In this document: one piece after another, positions 33,117 to 44,510 of the stretch
Layout: each line of letters begins with the position of its first letter
Position numbering within the stretch: the first letter of the stretch is position 1
Assembly (NCBI GenBank): GCA_907163375.1
Contig: CAJQUW010005703.1
Location: 558,001 to 622,000 of the forward strand
Source of the DNA: Prostheceraeus crozeri
Taxonomy: Eukaryota > Platyhelminthes > Polycladida > Euryleptidae
Length of the DNA stretch: 64,000 bases
Direction of reading: 5' to 3'
Notes under the pieces: model-generated
Seen by the model: only the letters and a program-made list of their open reading frames with translations
The model's database searches: none
Told to the model about the DNA's origin: nothing
Program-made: the position numbers and the translations under genes

Positions 33117-34096
33117 CTCTCTCTCTCACTCGCATTCTTAGAAAATCGCTTTATGCGTGTCAAATGGAATAACATTACTTCGGAATGGAGACGAATCACA
33201 AGCGGCGTTCCACAGGGAAGTATCATGGGCCCGATTCTCTTCTCCATGGTAGTTGACAGTTTCCAATCAGTTCTGGATAACACTGTTGTCATCAAATATG
33301 CGGACGACATCAGTCTAATTCATTGTATTCGCAAATATGAAGATGACAGGCTGCAGGATGAGTGGAATAATTGCGTCACATGGTCTTCACGAAATCGTCT
33401 TCCTATCAACATCTCTAAAAGCAAGATTCTTGACATTGTTACAAAAAGGAACTTTGATGTGCATCCGGTGATCTCTGCTGAGGGCTATGCCATACCTTTA
33501 GCTTCAGAGCTGACTCTTCTCGGCTTATCTATCACCCCGGATTTGAAGTGGTCAACTCATGTCAATAAAGTAATTACTAAAGCTTGCCAACGGATTTACA
33601 TCGTGAGGAACTTACACAGAGGCAACTGTCCACCAACTGTCATTTGTCAAGCATACGCCGCGTTCATTAGATCTATACTTTTGTACGCATACCCAGCCTT
33701 CTGCAATTTGACAAAGCAACTGAAAGATAAATTCGTGCTCCTCGAACGACGGGTATCTCGGATTATTGGCAAGGATGATGTGACGTTTCAGCCCATCATG
33801 ACTGTGGCCGATCGGACGTGTTTCAGGCTCTTTTCAAAAATTGAATCTGATGAACTTCATCCTCTGAGAGACATGTTCCTTCAACGACAATGTCGCAGAA
33901 CCAGAGATAAATCCACCCTCAGACCACCCAAAACAAGGACGAAACGGTTCGGAGAGTCCTTCATTAAATATTGCCATGAGATATGAGATTTCTTTACGTA
34001 TATATCTTGTCTTCTATGTTCTGCCTTTAATTGTACGCTCTCACCGAATCACTTTGTGCATGTGAGTCAATAAAGTCTATCTTATCTTATCTTATA
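33117..34096 (+). mobile_element. 5'-truncated LINE, clade B
   Basis: Starts next to a CT microsatellite and ends CAATAAAGTC followed by three TATCT/TCTTA units. It carries the RT C-terminal half as one open frame. The simple-repeat tail and the missing 5' end are typical of target-primed reverse transcription that stopped early. Confidence 0.85.
33153..33986 (+). pseudogene. LINE reverse transcriptase, C-terminal 277 codons
   Basis: Motifs in order are ITSGVPQGSIMGPILF (RT block 4-5), IKYADDISLIHC with the catalytic YADD, LPINISKSKILD, and LLGLSITPDLKW (thumb). A long C-terminal region with QRIYIVRNLHRGNCPP and LLERRVSRIIG follows, as in I/Jockey/CR1-like ORF2 ends. The fingers and the AP endonuclease are missing, as the element is 5'-truncated. 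The frame itself is uninterrupted, so the insertion is not very old. It is distinct from the LINE at 4800. Confidence 0.9.
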
Positions 34097-34113
34097 AGAG
34101 AGAGACACATATA

Positions 34114-34394
34114 CTAGCCGCACATCTTTTGCATGGCAATTTGATCTATCGTTTATGTAGCGCATCTGTCGTAATGTCGGCGGTCACAATTGTGACGTGT
34201 TATTTATTTATTGATTATTATTGCCTTGACAACTGATGTGTGGTGGTGAGGGTTTGATCCTGCCAATTGACAGAGTCGCGTAAGTGGCTCGTAGGTCAGT
34301 TGGTTAGAGCACAGGTCTAGTTAACCTTGGTCGTAGGTTCGAATCCTACCTGCCGCACATCTTTTGCATGGCAATTTTATCTATCGTTAATTTA
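34114..34394 (+). mobile_element. tRNA-derived SINE-like unit with direct repeats
   Basis: A tRNA-like head at 34285-34357 has A box TAGGTCAGTTGG, B box GGTTCGAATCC and a perfect 5-bp T stem (GTAGG/CCTAC). The anticodon region CTAGTTAACC resembles tRNA-Asn with one extra base. GCCGCACATCTTTTGCATGG follows the head and also occurs 236 bases upstream (34116), so two bodies or a tandem SINE are present. The acceptor stem is imperfect, so a working tRNA is unlikely. Confidence 0.6.
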
Positions 34395-35146
34395 ATTTCA
34401 TTATTGCTTATTGACATGTTGATCGCGAAAATGTAATACAGATGGATGCTTTGCACTAGTTACGCAAATAAATATTTAGAAAGAATCGAATTATTGAAGC
34501 GTGAGTTCTCTCTGAAGTCACCTGCGACACATGCGAATCACGCCTCTTGTGATTGACTACAATACTGTGAAAAGGTTGTTCGGAGGAACATAAAAGAATG
34601 GATTTGACAAAATTAGAAAGCGTAAAACCTAATCTTGCCAATCGTGCCAATTTTATTATCAAAAGAGCAATGAAAATCTTATGCTTTGAAAAGTAATTGG
34701 TTTAATGGTTGCATCTATCTCCACAAGCAATTTCATTCTGCCAGTTAGCGCAGAAGAGTATCAAATCTTTGGTGTCTTTTAACGACAAAGGACTTGTATT
34801 GCATTTCAAATTTGGAGGAATATCACTTCATCAGAAGAGATAAAAGTTCGTAATAACTGACATGTTCAAACCGCTGTTAAGAATAAGTCTAATTGATTAG
34901 AAATTTGAATATCTTATGAAGCGTTCTCAAGTTGTTGCAAATTTTTTTGCTGTGTAGGTGGTTGCCAGAATAATGAAGAAATCTCCAATTTTTGATATGG
35001 CAAAATCGTTCTTCATGCAGAATTAAATGCTAAATCGTTCTGTGTCTAAAAGTTCACACACTTGGCATACTTTATGCAAGCGACGAAGATAAGATAGTTG
35101 AAATCATTAGGCATAATAGTCGTTATTTTATGATTATGGTCGGCCA
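34395..35146. other. no gene seen
   Basis: AT-rich non-coding sequence. Confidence 0.45.
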
Positions 35147-35148
35147 TA

Positions 35149-35367
35149 CACTGTAAACTGTCACCTCCTAAAATCGAAGAAATCTGCATCCTAAAGCGCG
35201 ACACACTAGAATTTTAGGAGGTTGCGTGAAATAGAATGCTGACATACTAAAGAGAACAATAACACTAGTGCGCTAGCCTCCTAAAACGCTTTGCTTTAGG
35301 ATTTTTTTATTAGTTACGAATAGTGTCTCGCTTCAGTGTGTGATTTAGGAGGTGCTGGTTTAGAGTG
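35149..35367. mobile_element. CACTGTAAAC element a (word CCTCCTAAA)
   Basis: A 219-bp element with ends CACTGTAAACTGTCACCTCC and (reverse) CACTCTAAACCAGCACCTCC, flanked by TA on both sides (35147-35148 and 35368-35369). The inside repeats the word CCTCCTAAA or its inverse about seven times. No coding. Confidence 0.8.
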
Positions 35368-35640
35368 TACCAAACCGAAAGGCCTCTTACCTGATTGCCG
35401 TAGAAATAGATTATGCAAAAAAAGCAGAGATAAAATCCAATAAAAATAAAAGTTATAAAATCAATAGTAAAGTAAATGCACACTTGAGTTGCCCTTCATT
35501 AGTGATAGCTTGACTCGCAAAGCTAATTATTTCATTCGAAAATGTATACTAGATATACGCTTTGTCAGTTTCGGTAGCAAAAAGTTGAAACACTCTCTGA
35601 AAAAAGATACTCGGTAAGTAAACATGAAAATTGCGTTGTT

Positions 35641-35991
35641 TGCCGTGAACTTCCACAAAAACGTAACTGTGATATCTCCTGTGTCGTATATCAATTTACC
35701 TGCAAGATATGTAATTCCAAATACATAAGAAATACAACACGCATTTTTTATAACAGCTTTAATGAACATAAGAACAGCATCAAGAACAAAAATAATATCA
35801 GCGCGTTGTCAAAGCACAATAAAATTTGCGGTATGAATAATACAATAGATGATTTTACCATTGATTTGTTGAGGTGTTTGCGTGATCCCGTAGAAACGAG
35901 TTTGGTGGAATCTCGTCTCACTGATTTTCATAAACCCATATTGAACAGAAGTCACGAGACAGCTGGGGGTTCAAGAATTCACATATCGTAG
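35641..35991 (+). pseudogene. Penelope-like GIY-YIG fragment, lineage 3, copy 1
   Basis: One frame reads CDISCVVYQFTCKICNSKYI, then FNEHKNSIKNKNNISALSKH, and LVESRLTDF with NRSHE, the full course of a GIY-YIG nuclease: VYxFxCxxC, YI(G), EH, SAL..H and the catalytic Glu. The G of YIG is R here. The 3' sequence (GAGAAAGGGTCAGGACC, then TTCGGGAGAGA at about 36100) matches that of the fragment at 43950. The RT part is absent. Confidence 0.75.
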
Positions 35992-36115
35992 CATCTCATT
36001 TTATAGTTAACTGCTGTGAGAAAGGGTCAGGACCGGCAACTTTGAAGCTTGTATCTACTTTATCTAATTTGTAATTATTGTGGCATAAATACTTCGGGAG
36101 AGAATATTTTGGATT

Positions 36116-37004
36116 TGAAAATTTCTTAGAAATAGACTGTTTATCTGAGGTTGACGAATGGAAATTGACTCAAGGTTGCGGCAGATCGGGGGGAACTAAG
36201 TTGGGGCATGAATCGCACGTGTGACTGATTCTAACCAATGATTCAACCATTGACAAGTGTATCTAAGTGAAAATGCGTGTGATTTTTGTGCCACTATTGT
36301 GTATTGCATGAAGCTTTACTTCCATTCTAGAGGTTTTATTGTTATCAATTTCTATGCTGATTACAGAATGAACTTTTATCCTGATCAAACTCGGCTTTCC
36401 TCATACAAGAACATATATATGACCTGACTGGTCAATTATTCACAGAAATATCATATTTCTGTGGTATTAAGTAGTCCATTTCTTAGAAAAGTAGACACCT
36501 TCGAAAAAATATTGTCTTTTAGCTTCCTGACGATTGAGGCAATTCTCTGACCTACAATTGAATCCGTTTGAAGACTTTTTATGCACCATCATCATTAAAT
36601 AGATTTGAGAAGATCGTTTCCAACTACTACAACTGTCTCAACCGATTATTGATCCGTCTTTGAGAGCTGCTCTTAATTAAAGATAAGAGATGATGCCTTC
36701 AGTGAGTCTTGAAAATATAGAATATCTTATGATAAGACTAAATTACATGACGCGAATGCATCAATCATTTGAAGTCTTTTGAACTTTGACTGGAAGTTGC
36801 ATTTCTTCTTTTAAACACATTTGAAGCTGTTTAAAACTATAGACTGCAATTTTACATAGATATTTTAGAATAATTACTTTTGAAGGAAATCTTACACAAT
36901 TCATACACGCGTGTTTGAATTGTATTCCATGCACGGAAATAACACTTATTAATCTCATTTTGTGCTCATGACTAGTTTCTCAGCGCATTCAATAGTTTGG
37001 CATC
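36116..37004. other. no gene seen
   Basis: AT-rich non-coding region before the piggyBac element. Confidence 0.45.
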
Positions 37005-37008
37005 TTAT

Positions 37009-38396
37009 CCCTCTGATGCATAAGCAGGGTCCATCTGACCCTGTACGTTACTTTCCGTGCTATCATAGTGCGACATGTCAGAACTATACTCTAATACTCA
37101 AGATCCTCTAACATCATTCATTGTAGATTAACTATGAGTTACTATTCTAATTATATACACATCCATATGCCTGTGAAGTAGCGAATTTTGGGACGATTTC
37201 ATTGATAATTTCAAAAAAATGTATCGTTCAGGAGCCTTTATGTGTATCGACGAGCAATTGCTTCCTTTTCGAGGCCGAGAGAGCTTCAAGCAATATATTC
37301 CGTCGAAACTCGATAAGTACGGGATGAAATTGTTTCTTCTTGTATGTCAAAATACCCATTATATTAACGGTATTCCATACTGTGGTCGAAATGAAGCGAA
37401 TACTATCCACGTTGGACTAGCAAAGGACATCGTGAAAGAACTTTGTGTTCCTATTTACGCTTCAGGCAGAAACATAACATGCGACAATTATTTTACCTCC
37501 GCTGATTTGCACAAGAATTGAGCTCTAAAAATATCACACTTCTAGGTACAATCAAACAAAATCGCCGAGAAATTCCACCCGCATTATTACAGGATAATCA
37601 GCAAATCGGTTCAACCTTTGCCTTCGATGGAAATTTGACCATTGTCAATTTTCGACCGAAAAAGAAGAAAAATGTGATTCTTTTATCAACCATGCACGAT
37701 GATAAAGAAATCGATCCTGTTAGTGGAAAACCGATGATAATTATGGATTATAATGCCACAAAAGGATCAGAGGATGCTGTAGACCAGAAGTGCCACACGT
37801 ACAGTGTTCAGAGAAAGACCGATTGGCCGATGGCTCAATTTTATAATATTTTGAACTTGGCAGGTATAAACAGCTTTGTTATATTTCGATCTGAATATCC
37901 TGATTTGGGGGAAATGCTGCTCGAACTTTGGCTGTTGACACTTGCCAATAAAACGGGTCTCCATTCAGAACAGCTACTGGCATTACGTCATTTGGGATAC
38001 AAGAAAGTCAGAGAAGTGGCAACGCGTGATCAAGTTCCACAGCAATCGAAGAGGAAGCGCTGCCATCTTTGCATGTATAAAGATGACAGAAAAACATCAG
38101 AGACTTGTCACTTTTGCGAAAAACCTGTACGTCGATCCCACCAACGGCCACTTTGTTGTGTGAATTGTGCTTGCTACATGTAATTTGTGATCTTAATAAC
38201 TGTATTGGAGCTGTAAACATTCATTATGGTCTTATTTGTTGAGGTAACCAACATTTCATATGTCTGTTTGTAATCTAAAAAGAGTTAGACATACTGCCAT
38301 GCATTAACAGAGAAGTTTTCATCACTAAATCTTACACAGGGTATAATGGACCCTGGTTATGGAAGAACGTTACAAAATCGCTTATGCATCAGAGGG
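37009..38396 (+). mobile_element. piggyBac element, shortened
   Basis: The termini CCCTCTGATGCATAAGC (37009-37025) and its exact inverse (38380-38396) are 17-bp inverted repeats. The right flank is TTAA and the left flank TTAT (37005-37008), so the TTAA duplication has one substitution. At 1388 bp it lacks most of the N-terminal half of the transposase. It is probably an internal deletion derivative that has since decayed. Confidence 0.92.
37177..38183 (+). pseudogene. piggyBac transposase, C-terminal two thirds, frameshifted
   Basis: WDDFIDNFKKMYRSGAFMCI leads into IDEQLLPFRGR (first catalytic Asp). ITCDNYFTS holds the second, and IMDYNATKGSEDAVDQ the third and fourth conserved Asp. The end is a cysteine-rich zinc module (CHLCMYKDD, CHFCEKP, HQRPLCC, CACY), which binds the transposon ends in this family. 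The frame breaks once at about 37518: HKN-stop against LSSKNITLLG, consistent with loss of one base. The N-terminus before the DDE region is missing. All catalytic Asp positions remain, but the protein cannot be made as one piece. Confidence 0.92.
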
Positions 38397-38448
38397 TTAA
38401 GTAGCAAGCATTGATAGTTATTTACGCAATTAATGCATGACTGCTAGC
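38397..38448. other. spacer after piggyBac
   Basis: Short flank between the piggyBac TTAA and repeat H. Nothing recognised. Confidence 0.4.
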
Positions 38449-38715
38449 ATTCCACGTGTTAGGTATCTTAAATGCCCGAGCCCGTAGGGTGAGGGCCGTC
38501 TGAATCTAACGAGTTCGAATGCTATGATGAAATAATCTCATACACCAGTTGTGTCATAAAGGTAGAATACTTTCTATGGTATTGTTAATTTATGAGTTGC
38601 GCAGAGAATTTTATTTGGCGACGTGCTATGATGATCAAGAACAGATTGTGACTGATATGTCTATGATTATTCAGAGTTTTTGAATAGAAATTTAGCCTGA
38701 CCAATATTGTAAATA
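38449..38715 (+). repeat. dispersed repeat H, left part (interrupted by Tc1)
   Basis: It matches the reverse complement of 53395-53580. AGCATTCCACG, TTAAATGC, the GC motif CGAGCCCGTAGGGTGAGGGC and GAGTTCGAATGCTATGATGA are shared. It continues on the far side of the Tc1 element at 40377. Confidence 0.75.
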
Positions 38716-40374
38716 CAGTCCGTTTCATAAAAAGTAGATTATCCTAAAATTTGACTAAATAAAACATAAGTATGATACAGAAAGCCTTTTTCATGTTATT
38801 TCATGTCCCTAATATATTTAAATGTCCTTATATAATCTGATAAGCTATGATACAGTAACGGTTCTTAAGAAGCTAATATTTTGTGGCCCTACCCTTATTG
38901 TCAATGACATTACCAATTCGTCTAGGCATTGATTCGATGAGATCGTTGATTTTTGACTGATCTAGCTTTCTCCACTCTCTTTTTAACAGTGACGTAAGTT
39001 GTGATACGCCATCTGTAGGTAGCAGTGAACGACGAACGTTACGTTTTAGAGTACTCCATACATTTTCTATGGGATTCAGATCAGGAGAACGAGCTGGCCA
39101 AGATAATGTCCTAAGCCCTAATTGAGACTTGCATAAGTTGACTCTACTACTCCTGTGACACGTAGCATTATCATCCATAAATAACCAAGTCGATGGATCA
39201 CCAAGTTGATCTGTCATTTGGCCAATGTTCATTCGTAAAACATTCACATAGCGTTCAGAATTCATGGTTCCTTGCTGTATGTGAAGTTCAGAGCGGCCAT
39301 TGGTCCAAATGCCAGCCCAAATCAGTAGAGTAGTCGCACGACCTTATACCCGGGGACGATGTAAATGTCTCGGAATTTCCTGATCAGATTTTATCCATAA
39401 TCTCAATCGACCATCACTATCCTTCAGACGGACTGATGCCTCATCAGACCAGACAACCCGATCCCATTGATTTCGCCAGTGACAATGACTCATTGCCCAT
39501 CTGAGACGTTTTTTTGTATGCTGATCTGATAATTCGATCTGAGAGGGCCTCTTACAGCTCTTGAAATTCGACTCAATAAGTCTTCTACGAATAGTGGACT
39601 TAGAAATAGACGAGTCTAGTGCAGCCATCTCAGTTAACGAGAGACTTGGATCAACTTTAACAAATCTCAAAATTAGGCGGTCTCTACGTTTGGATGTTTT
39701 GCGTGGACGGCCAGAGCCCTCTTTACGACAGAGTCGAAAATCATCATTATGCCATCGATGCACATTTGTGTAAGGGACATTTAGTCGCTTGCTAGTAGCT
39801 CGCAAAGAAAACCCTAGTTTTAGCAAGGCTGACACTTTGCCTTTTGTGAATGCGATTTCGTTATTGTTCATTTGTGCTTTGTATTGTTTTCAACCGGTAA
39901 GAGATAGATTTCTAGCTGAAAGCAATCAGGAGTGCTGCCAACACCACCGCAACGAAGTCAGGAAGCTATGGAACATGAAGTCCAGTTAATCACATGTAGC
40001 AGTTACATTATTGTTGATGAATAATGGTGCTATACTGGCTCTGATTGACCGATTTTCTTTATTTTTGTTTTGCTTGATAGCTTTTGGCTTGTAGAACAAC
40101 ATATTACATAACAAAGGAAACAAATGTAATTTCAAAAGAGTGAGGTATGATTTTGTGCAACATTGCTAAATGAAGATCAAATTATCTACTACTTTTTTAT
40201 CTATAACAGGAAAACAACTCAATATTCATACTTGAAATTTCCAACAATGACATTAGTAAGCACAACTGACATATCTTCCAAATTTCAGAGAAATTCGTTC
40301 AAGTTTGGCGGAGTTAGACAAAGTTGAAGTTAAGGCGATGTTTAAGGGTGATCCATTTTTTATGAAACAATCTG
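38716..40374 (-). mobile_element. Tc1-like transposon, copy 1 (1659 bp)
   Basis: Ends CAGTCCGTTTCATAAAAAGT and (reverse) CAGATTGTTTCATAAAAAAT, flanked by TA duplications (38714-38715 and 40375-40376). The uninterrupted repeat H at 53250-53580 gives the empty site. Full length with one stop in the transposase. Confidence 0.93.
38873..39871 (-). pseudogene. Tc1/mariner transposase (DD34E), one in-frame stop
   Basis: The N-terminal helix-turn-helix is visible as FTKGKVSALLKLGFSLRATS and LNVPYTNVHRWH. GRPRKTSKRRDR is the GRPR-like linker. A second DNA-binding domain follows (SISKSTIRRRLIES). Catalytic residues are Asp in RVVWSDEAS, Asp in WLFMDDNATCH and Glu in SPDLNPIENVW, with 34 residues between the second Asp and the Glu. 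The frame is continuous over about 333 codons except for a TAA at 39344-39346, just after HRPRV. It cuts and pastes at TA. Copy 2 at 56674 is close to identical where it aligns. Confidence 0.93.
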
Positions 40375-40376
40375 TA

Positions 40377-40545
40377 TCTAGTCTCAGATTTCTGTACTAA
40401 AGCAGGACAAGATCAGACATAATTGGCATGTATCTTGCATTATTATAGATTGAATTATTGATTATTATGGATTGCACTGGATTAAATAATTGTCTCCCGC
40501 GCGGGCAATAATCTACTTTACAGGTCAAATAAGTAGATAGGATAA
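40377..40545 (+). repeat. dispersed repeat H, right part
   Basis: Continues repeat H after the Tc1 insertion: AGTCTCAGAT, TAAAGCAGGACAAGA, then CCCGCGCGGGCAATAATC and TTTACAGGT. All occur in inverse order at 53250-53395. Confidence 0.75.
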
Positions 40546-41123
40546 ACATTGCATGCACGGAGATATGCAGCCACAATCCGATTTTGAAAATTAAATTGCC
40601 ATTTACAGCACGATCCATTAGAAAGTCTATACACGAAATATGCTGTATTGAGAATGTGATTCGGAACAATATTTTAGAAGCTTAGAAGGGCGGGTGCCGG
40701 TATTTATGGGATTATTTGACTCAGAGGAACAAAGTTCACATTTTCCTACTAAGTTCGAACCATCGAAGACGCGCATAATTTCCGTGTTAACGTTTATCAG
40801 TTTTCTCTCATTTTAAAATGATTTGAATTGCGTAGATGGTCATCGTTTAAATGTACATTCATTTGACAGCTGTATAACCGAAAACGTTGATTTGCTTTGA
40901 TGTTTCTGACTTTGGACTTACTTCGTTTTACATTCACCCTGCGAACTTGGTCTACAACATACTTTCCCATGGACATGGTTTGTAGTCATGGAATGCGAAC
41001 CTACTTCTCACCGGGGAATTTGACAATTTTTGTCATTAATAAAATGGAAAGCTTCTTCATGTGATTTGGACCACTCATTTGCTCACATCGTCTCCGAATG
41101 TGAAGGCCTATTAATGGCCGAAG
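40546..41123. other. no gene seen
   Basis: AT-rich non-coding region. Confidence 0.45.
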
Positions 41124-41595
41124 CATTCATTAAATCCCCAATGTGTATATAGTTTCCAGTTTATTAAATGAACTTGAGTTGAGATATGCATTTTTTACAC
41201 TTTTGGAGAAATTTACATGAATTGACTGATCGTAATAGCAAAACCGAAGGAATAACAGCATCTTACAGATCCTCCATGTCATGACAACGTTGGAGAGATA
41301 ATGTAATTTGTCAAATTCGCCACAAAATTAGCAATTCGATGGGTTACTATCCCTTTAATACTTAGCCCTATCAATAAGAGCATTTTCTTGAGCGTGATCA
41401 TATCACAAGCACCCTGCCGCTGAAAGAGCAAAACAAGAATAATCACAATTAACTTTAAATGGGTCCACAATGCCATTTGGATTTGAGTGAATCATAGAAT
41501 CATGCCGATGAAAACAAAATTAAAACTTGAAATTTCAGCCAAGAAAGCACAATAAGATGTTGACCTTTTTCATGAAGATTTGCATTATAATGAAG
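41124..41595 (+). mobile_element. CATAGAG MITE family, copy 5 (both ends missing)
   Basis: Internal part of the family, starting CATTAAATCCCCAATGTGTA and ending near TTGCATTATAATGAAGG. More diverged than the other copies. Confidence 0.7.
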
Positions 41596-41607
41596 GATAC
41601 GCTGATA

Positions 41608-41790
41608 CACTGTAAACCGTTGACTGACAATTGACAGACATTTATCCTACAAAATCTATTTTGTCGGTCATTGTTAGTTCTTGTAGGATGATTGCCACTG
41701 AACACCTACAATATCTGACAAAAAGCGACAAAATGAATAGCAATGAATTATAGCCTAAATTCTATCAAAACTGTTGGTAATTAATTGAAT
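41608..41790. mobile_element. CACTGTAAAC element b (words CCTACAA and GACAAAA)
   Basis: Starts CACTGTAAACCGTTGACTGA after TA. The inside repeats TGACAA/TTGTC and CCTACAA/TTGTAGG many times. The right end is not clear, and repeat R begins at about 41815. Confidence 0.6.
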
Positions 41791-41814
41791 TATGTCAAAA
41801 TATATCATGGTTTT

Positions 41815-41965
41815 GCCACTCGAAAATGAATGATTTTAAGGCCCAACAATGTATTACGAACAGAATTTAAGTCGACCATTTCCTTTCATTTGAGACTAGA
41901 AACCAGTTCTACGCCAATAAGTTACATATATGTCAAATAATGACCTCATAATTCAAAGTGGCCAC
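41815..41965 (+). repeat. dispersed repeat R, copy 2
   Basis: Same family as 21180-21330, with a small insertion (AAACCAGTTCTACG) relative to that copy. Confidence 0.65.
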
Positions 41966-41971
41966 CGTAAA

Positions 41972-43763
41972 CAATTCCATAACAAATAGAGATGGATTTT
42001 TGACAGCTATGAAAATTGGATGGTGATCGATTCTGTGGATCCTGTGAGATATAATAGCTATTTACGCAACAAGTGCATAGATATCCATCTCCATTGCATT
42101 TTCGAGATCAACATGTCTATGCACGAACCCGAAGGGCGAGCGAACATTTTGTTGATCGAGCATAATGTACAGTACGCGACAGCAAGTTTTAAACTTTGCA
42201 TAAATCTACGGACACGTATATTTTTCAACACCTTCTAAATTTTTTTGCTATTAAGAAATATCGACAAATTTACAATCATCTGAAAGAGAATTTTCGGATC
42301 TATCATTTGAATGTTGTTGAATTAATTGTTTTTGAAATTGGTGGTTCCTAGAGGCCCATAAACCCGAAAGCCCCAAATTTTCTTTGACTTGTTTTGTGTT
42401 GTGTGCTAGGCAGTTTGTCTTCTTGCTTTATTATGCATTTTATTGTTTTGTGAGAACAATCTCCATTCCATTGTTAGAGCTATAACTTTTTCGCGGCATG
42501 CATTTCAAGTTCCAATGTCATACAAAAGTCCAGCTTGTCTGCTATCTACGGTACATGACTGACAACAGACATGTCATGTCATCAGACAATGGATGACCAA
42601 ACAATTGGTAGCTGACCGTGAGCGAATCTTCACAGACGTATTTAACGCGGCATGAACAACGCCCGCGCACCCAGTCTGGTCTCTCCAAGCGAAGTTGTCG
42701 ACGAGAGCCGTTGATGGTGTTGCAGCCTATCTTCTATGTGCGAACTATCATCGAACTGCTGCGGACGTGATCACCACGGCTTGTGGTCCTGGAAGAATCT
42801 GGAGACTCTGTTGGTGCTGTGACTGTTTTATAACTGTGAACGTACCATCTGTCCTTGTAAGGACTGTTTGCACCATTTATTTATTTTCACAATATAATTT
42901 ATCCACATTTTTCATTTACATTTTTCAATCATATGTTTTGGGAATATTAAGAAAATAATAACCCGTAACATTTGAAAAGCGCATAAATCAATTTGAGACA
43001 TTCTCCTTGTGATATTCAAAACCGTCACAAGATTGGCTTTCAGAAAATATATAGTTTGACAGTGTTTTCTCGAAGTTTAGAGGCAATATTTTGAAAGTAG
43101 TATAGATAGAAAATGTGGCGATTTTTTCATTTTCAGAATGTGTTGCGATAATGACAGAAATAACGCTGTTAATTAACTGGTGACATTTATTTACCTCAAA
43201 ACTAGTGTTTTCTGCTTTTGTTGGGTAAATTTAAGGCCTTTCGAAGAAATATTCTGAAAATGAAAAAATCGCCACATTTTCTATCTATACTACTTTCAAA
43301 ATATTGCCTCTAAACTTCGAGAAAACACTGTCAAACTATATATTTTCTGAAAGCCAATCTTGTGACGGTTTTGAATATCACAAGGAGAATGTCTCAAATT
43401 GATTTATGCGCTTATCAAAACAAGTCAAAGAAAATTTGGGGCTTTCGGGTTTATGGGCCTCTAGGAACCACCAATTTCAAAAGCAATTAATTCAACAACA
43501 TTCAAATGATAGATCCGAAAATTCTCTTTCAGATGATTATAAATTTGTTGATATTTCTTAATAGCAAAAAATTTAGAGGGTGTTGAAAAATGTACGTGTC
43601 CGTAGATTTATGCAAAGTTTAAAAAACTTGCTGTCGCGCACTGTAATCAAGATGGATATCTTTGCCCGAGTTGCGCAAGTAACTATATTTCACAGGATCG
43701 TCGGAATCTATGACCATCAGAATTTTATAGCTGTCAAAAATCCAACTCTTTGTTATGGAATTG
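41972..43763. mobile_element. large foldback (palindromic) element
   Basis: The left arm (41972-42396 and 42975-43140) and right arm (43251-43763) are inverted copies around a 110-bp centre. The outer ends are CAATTCCATAACAAA and its inverse. Shared blocks include ACTTGTTTTG next to AAGCGCATAAATC, and GGCCCATAAACCCGAAAGCC. The left arm holds a solo LTR that the right arm lacks. A truncated relative is at 53719. No transposase. Open frames across the arms are not conserved as protein. Confidence 0.85.
42397..42970 (+). mobile_element. solo LTR (fossil)
   Basis: A 574-bp segment starting TGTTGTGTGC and ending CCCGTAACA, flanked by TTTG on both sides (42393-42396 and 42971-42974). It is absent from the equivalent place in the other arm of the palindrome. 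TG...CA ends and a 4-bp duplication suit an LTR retroelement, probably of the Gypsy type. No internal coding region remains. Its age is younger than the palindrome. Confidence 0.65.
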
Positions 43764-43949
43764 CAGATATCTATGTTGTTTCTTGAGATTTCCATCCAGA
43801 ATGGATACACTAATAAGGATTTGAGTGTGTCTGACAGAAATACCCAGAAAAATAAAACTAGTAAAATCAACGATGATAGAAAAGCATTTTTAAGTTACCG
43901 TTTATAAGCGACAGCCTTAATCGGAAAGTTAATTACCACACAAGAAAAC
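43764..43949. other. spacer, no gene seen
   Basis: AT-rich sequence between the palindrome and the next Penelope-like fragment. Confidence 0.4.
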
Positions 43950-44510
43950 ATAGATTGAATGTCCGTCTCGTCAGTACGGGCAACAAAAAAATGCGTAATG
44001 TTTAGAAGAAAAAAATCAAAAAAAGTGAACACAATGATTGTAGAATATGCAACAAGCTATCCCAAAATCATAACTGTGAGACATCGTGTGTTGTATATCA
44101 ATTCTCTTGTAGAAAGTGTGGAGTACACTAGGAAGTTGAAGTACATTAGATACAACGAACACAGTCTCAGTATTCGTAATAGAAATGATCTAAGTGCTTT
44201 GTCTGAACACAGTAAGACCTGTCTTGTTAACGGTTCTACTGATGATTTTGATGTTGAATTTCTTCGCTGCTTAAATGATTCTGTTGAAACAAGCGTGGTG
44301 GAATCGCGATTAATCAATAAGTGCCATCCTAAAATGAACAGACGTCATGAGACAACCGGAGCTATACTGCGTATCTAACGAGCCAGTTTAGACAGTTGTC
44401 ATTTTATCGCTGCCTTGCCTTGAGAAAGGGTTTGGACCCGAAACGTCGGCTGTGTACATATTTTTTATTCGTAATTATTTGGTGGCATTAAAATCACTCG
44501 GGAGAGAAAA
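43950..44510 (+). pseudogene. Penelope-like GIY-YIG fragment, lineage 3, copy 2
   Basis: In one frame CNKLSQNHNCETSCVVYQFS and CRKCGVHY give the start of the nuclease. In another, YNEHSLSIRNRNDLSALSEH, then VVESRLINKCHPKMNRRHE, gives its end (stop at about 44376). It parallels the fragment at 35641 residue by residue. The 3' region has a GGGTTTGGACCCGAAACGTC block and ends near CACTCGGGAGAGA. At least one frameshift, and no RT. Confidence 0.75.
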
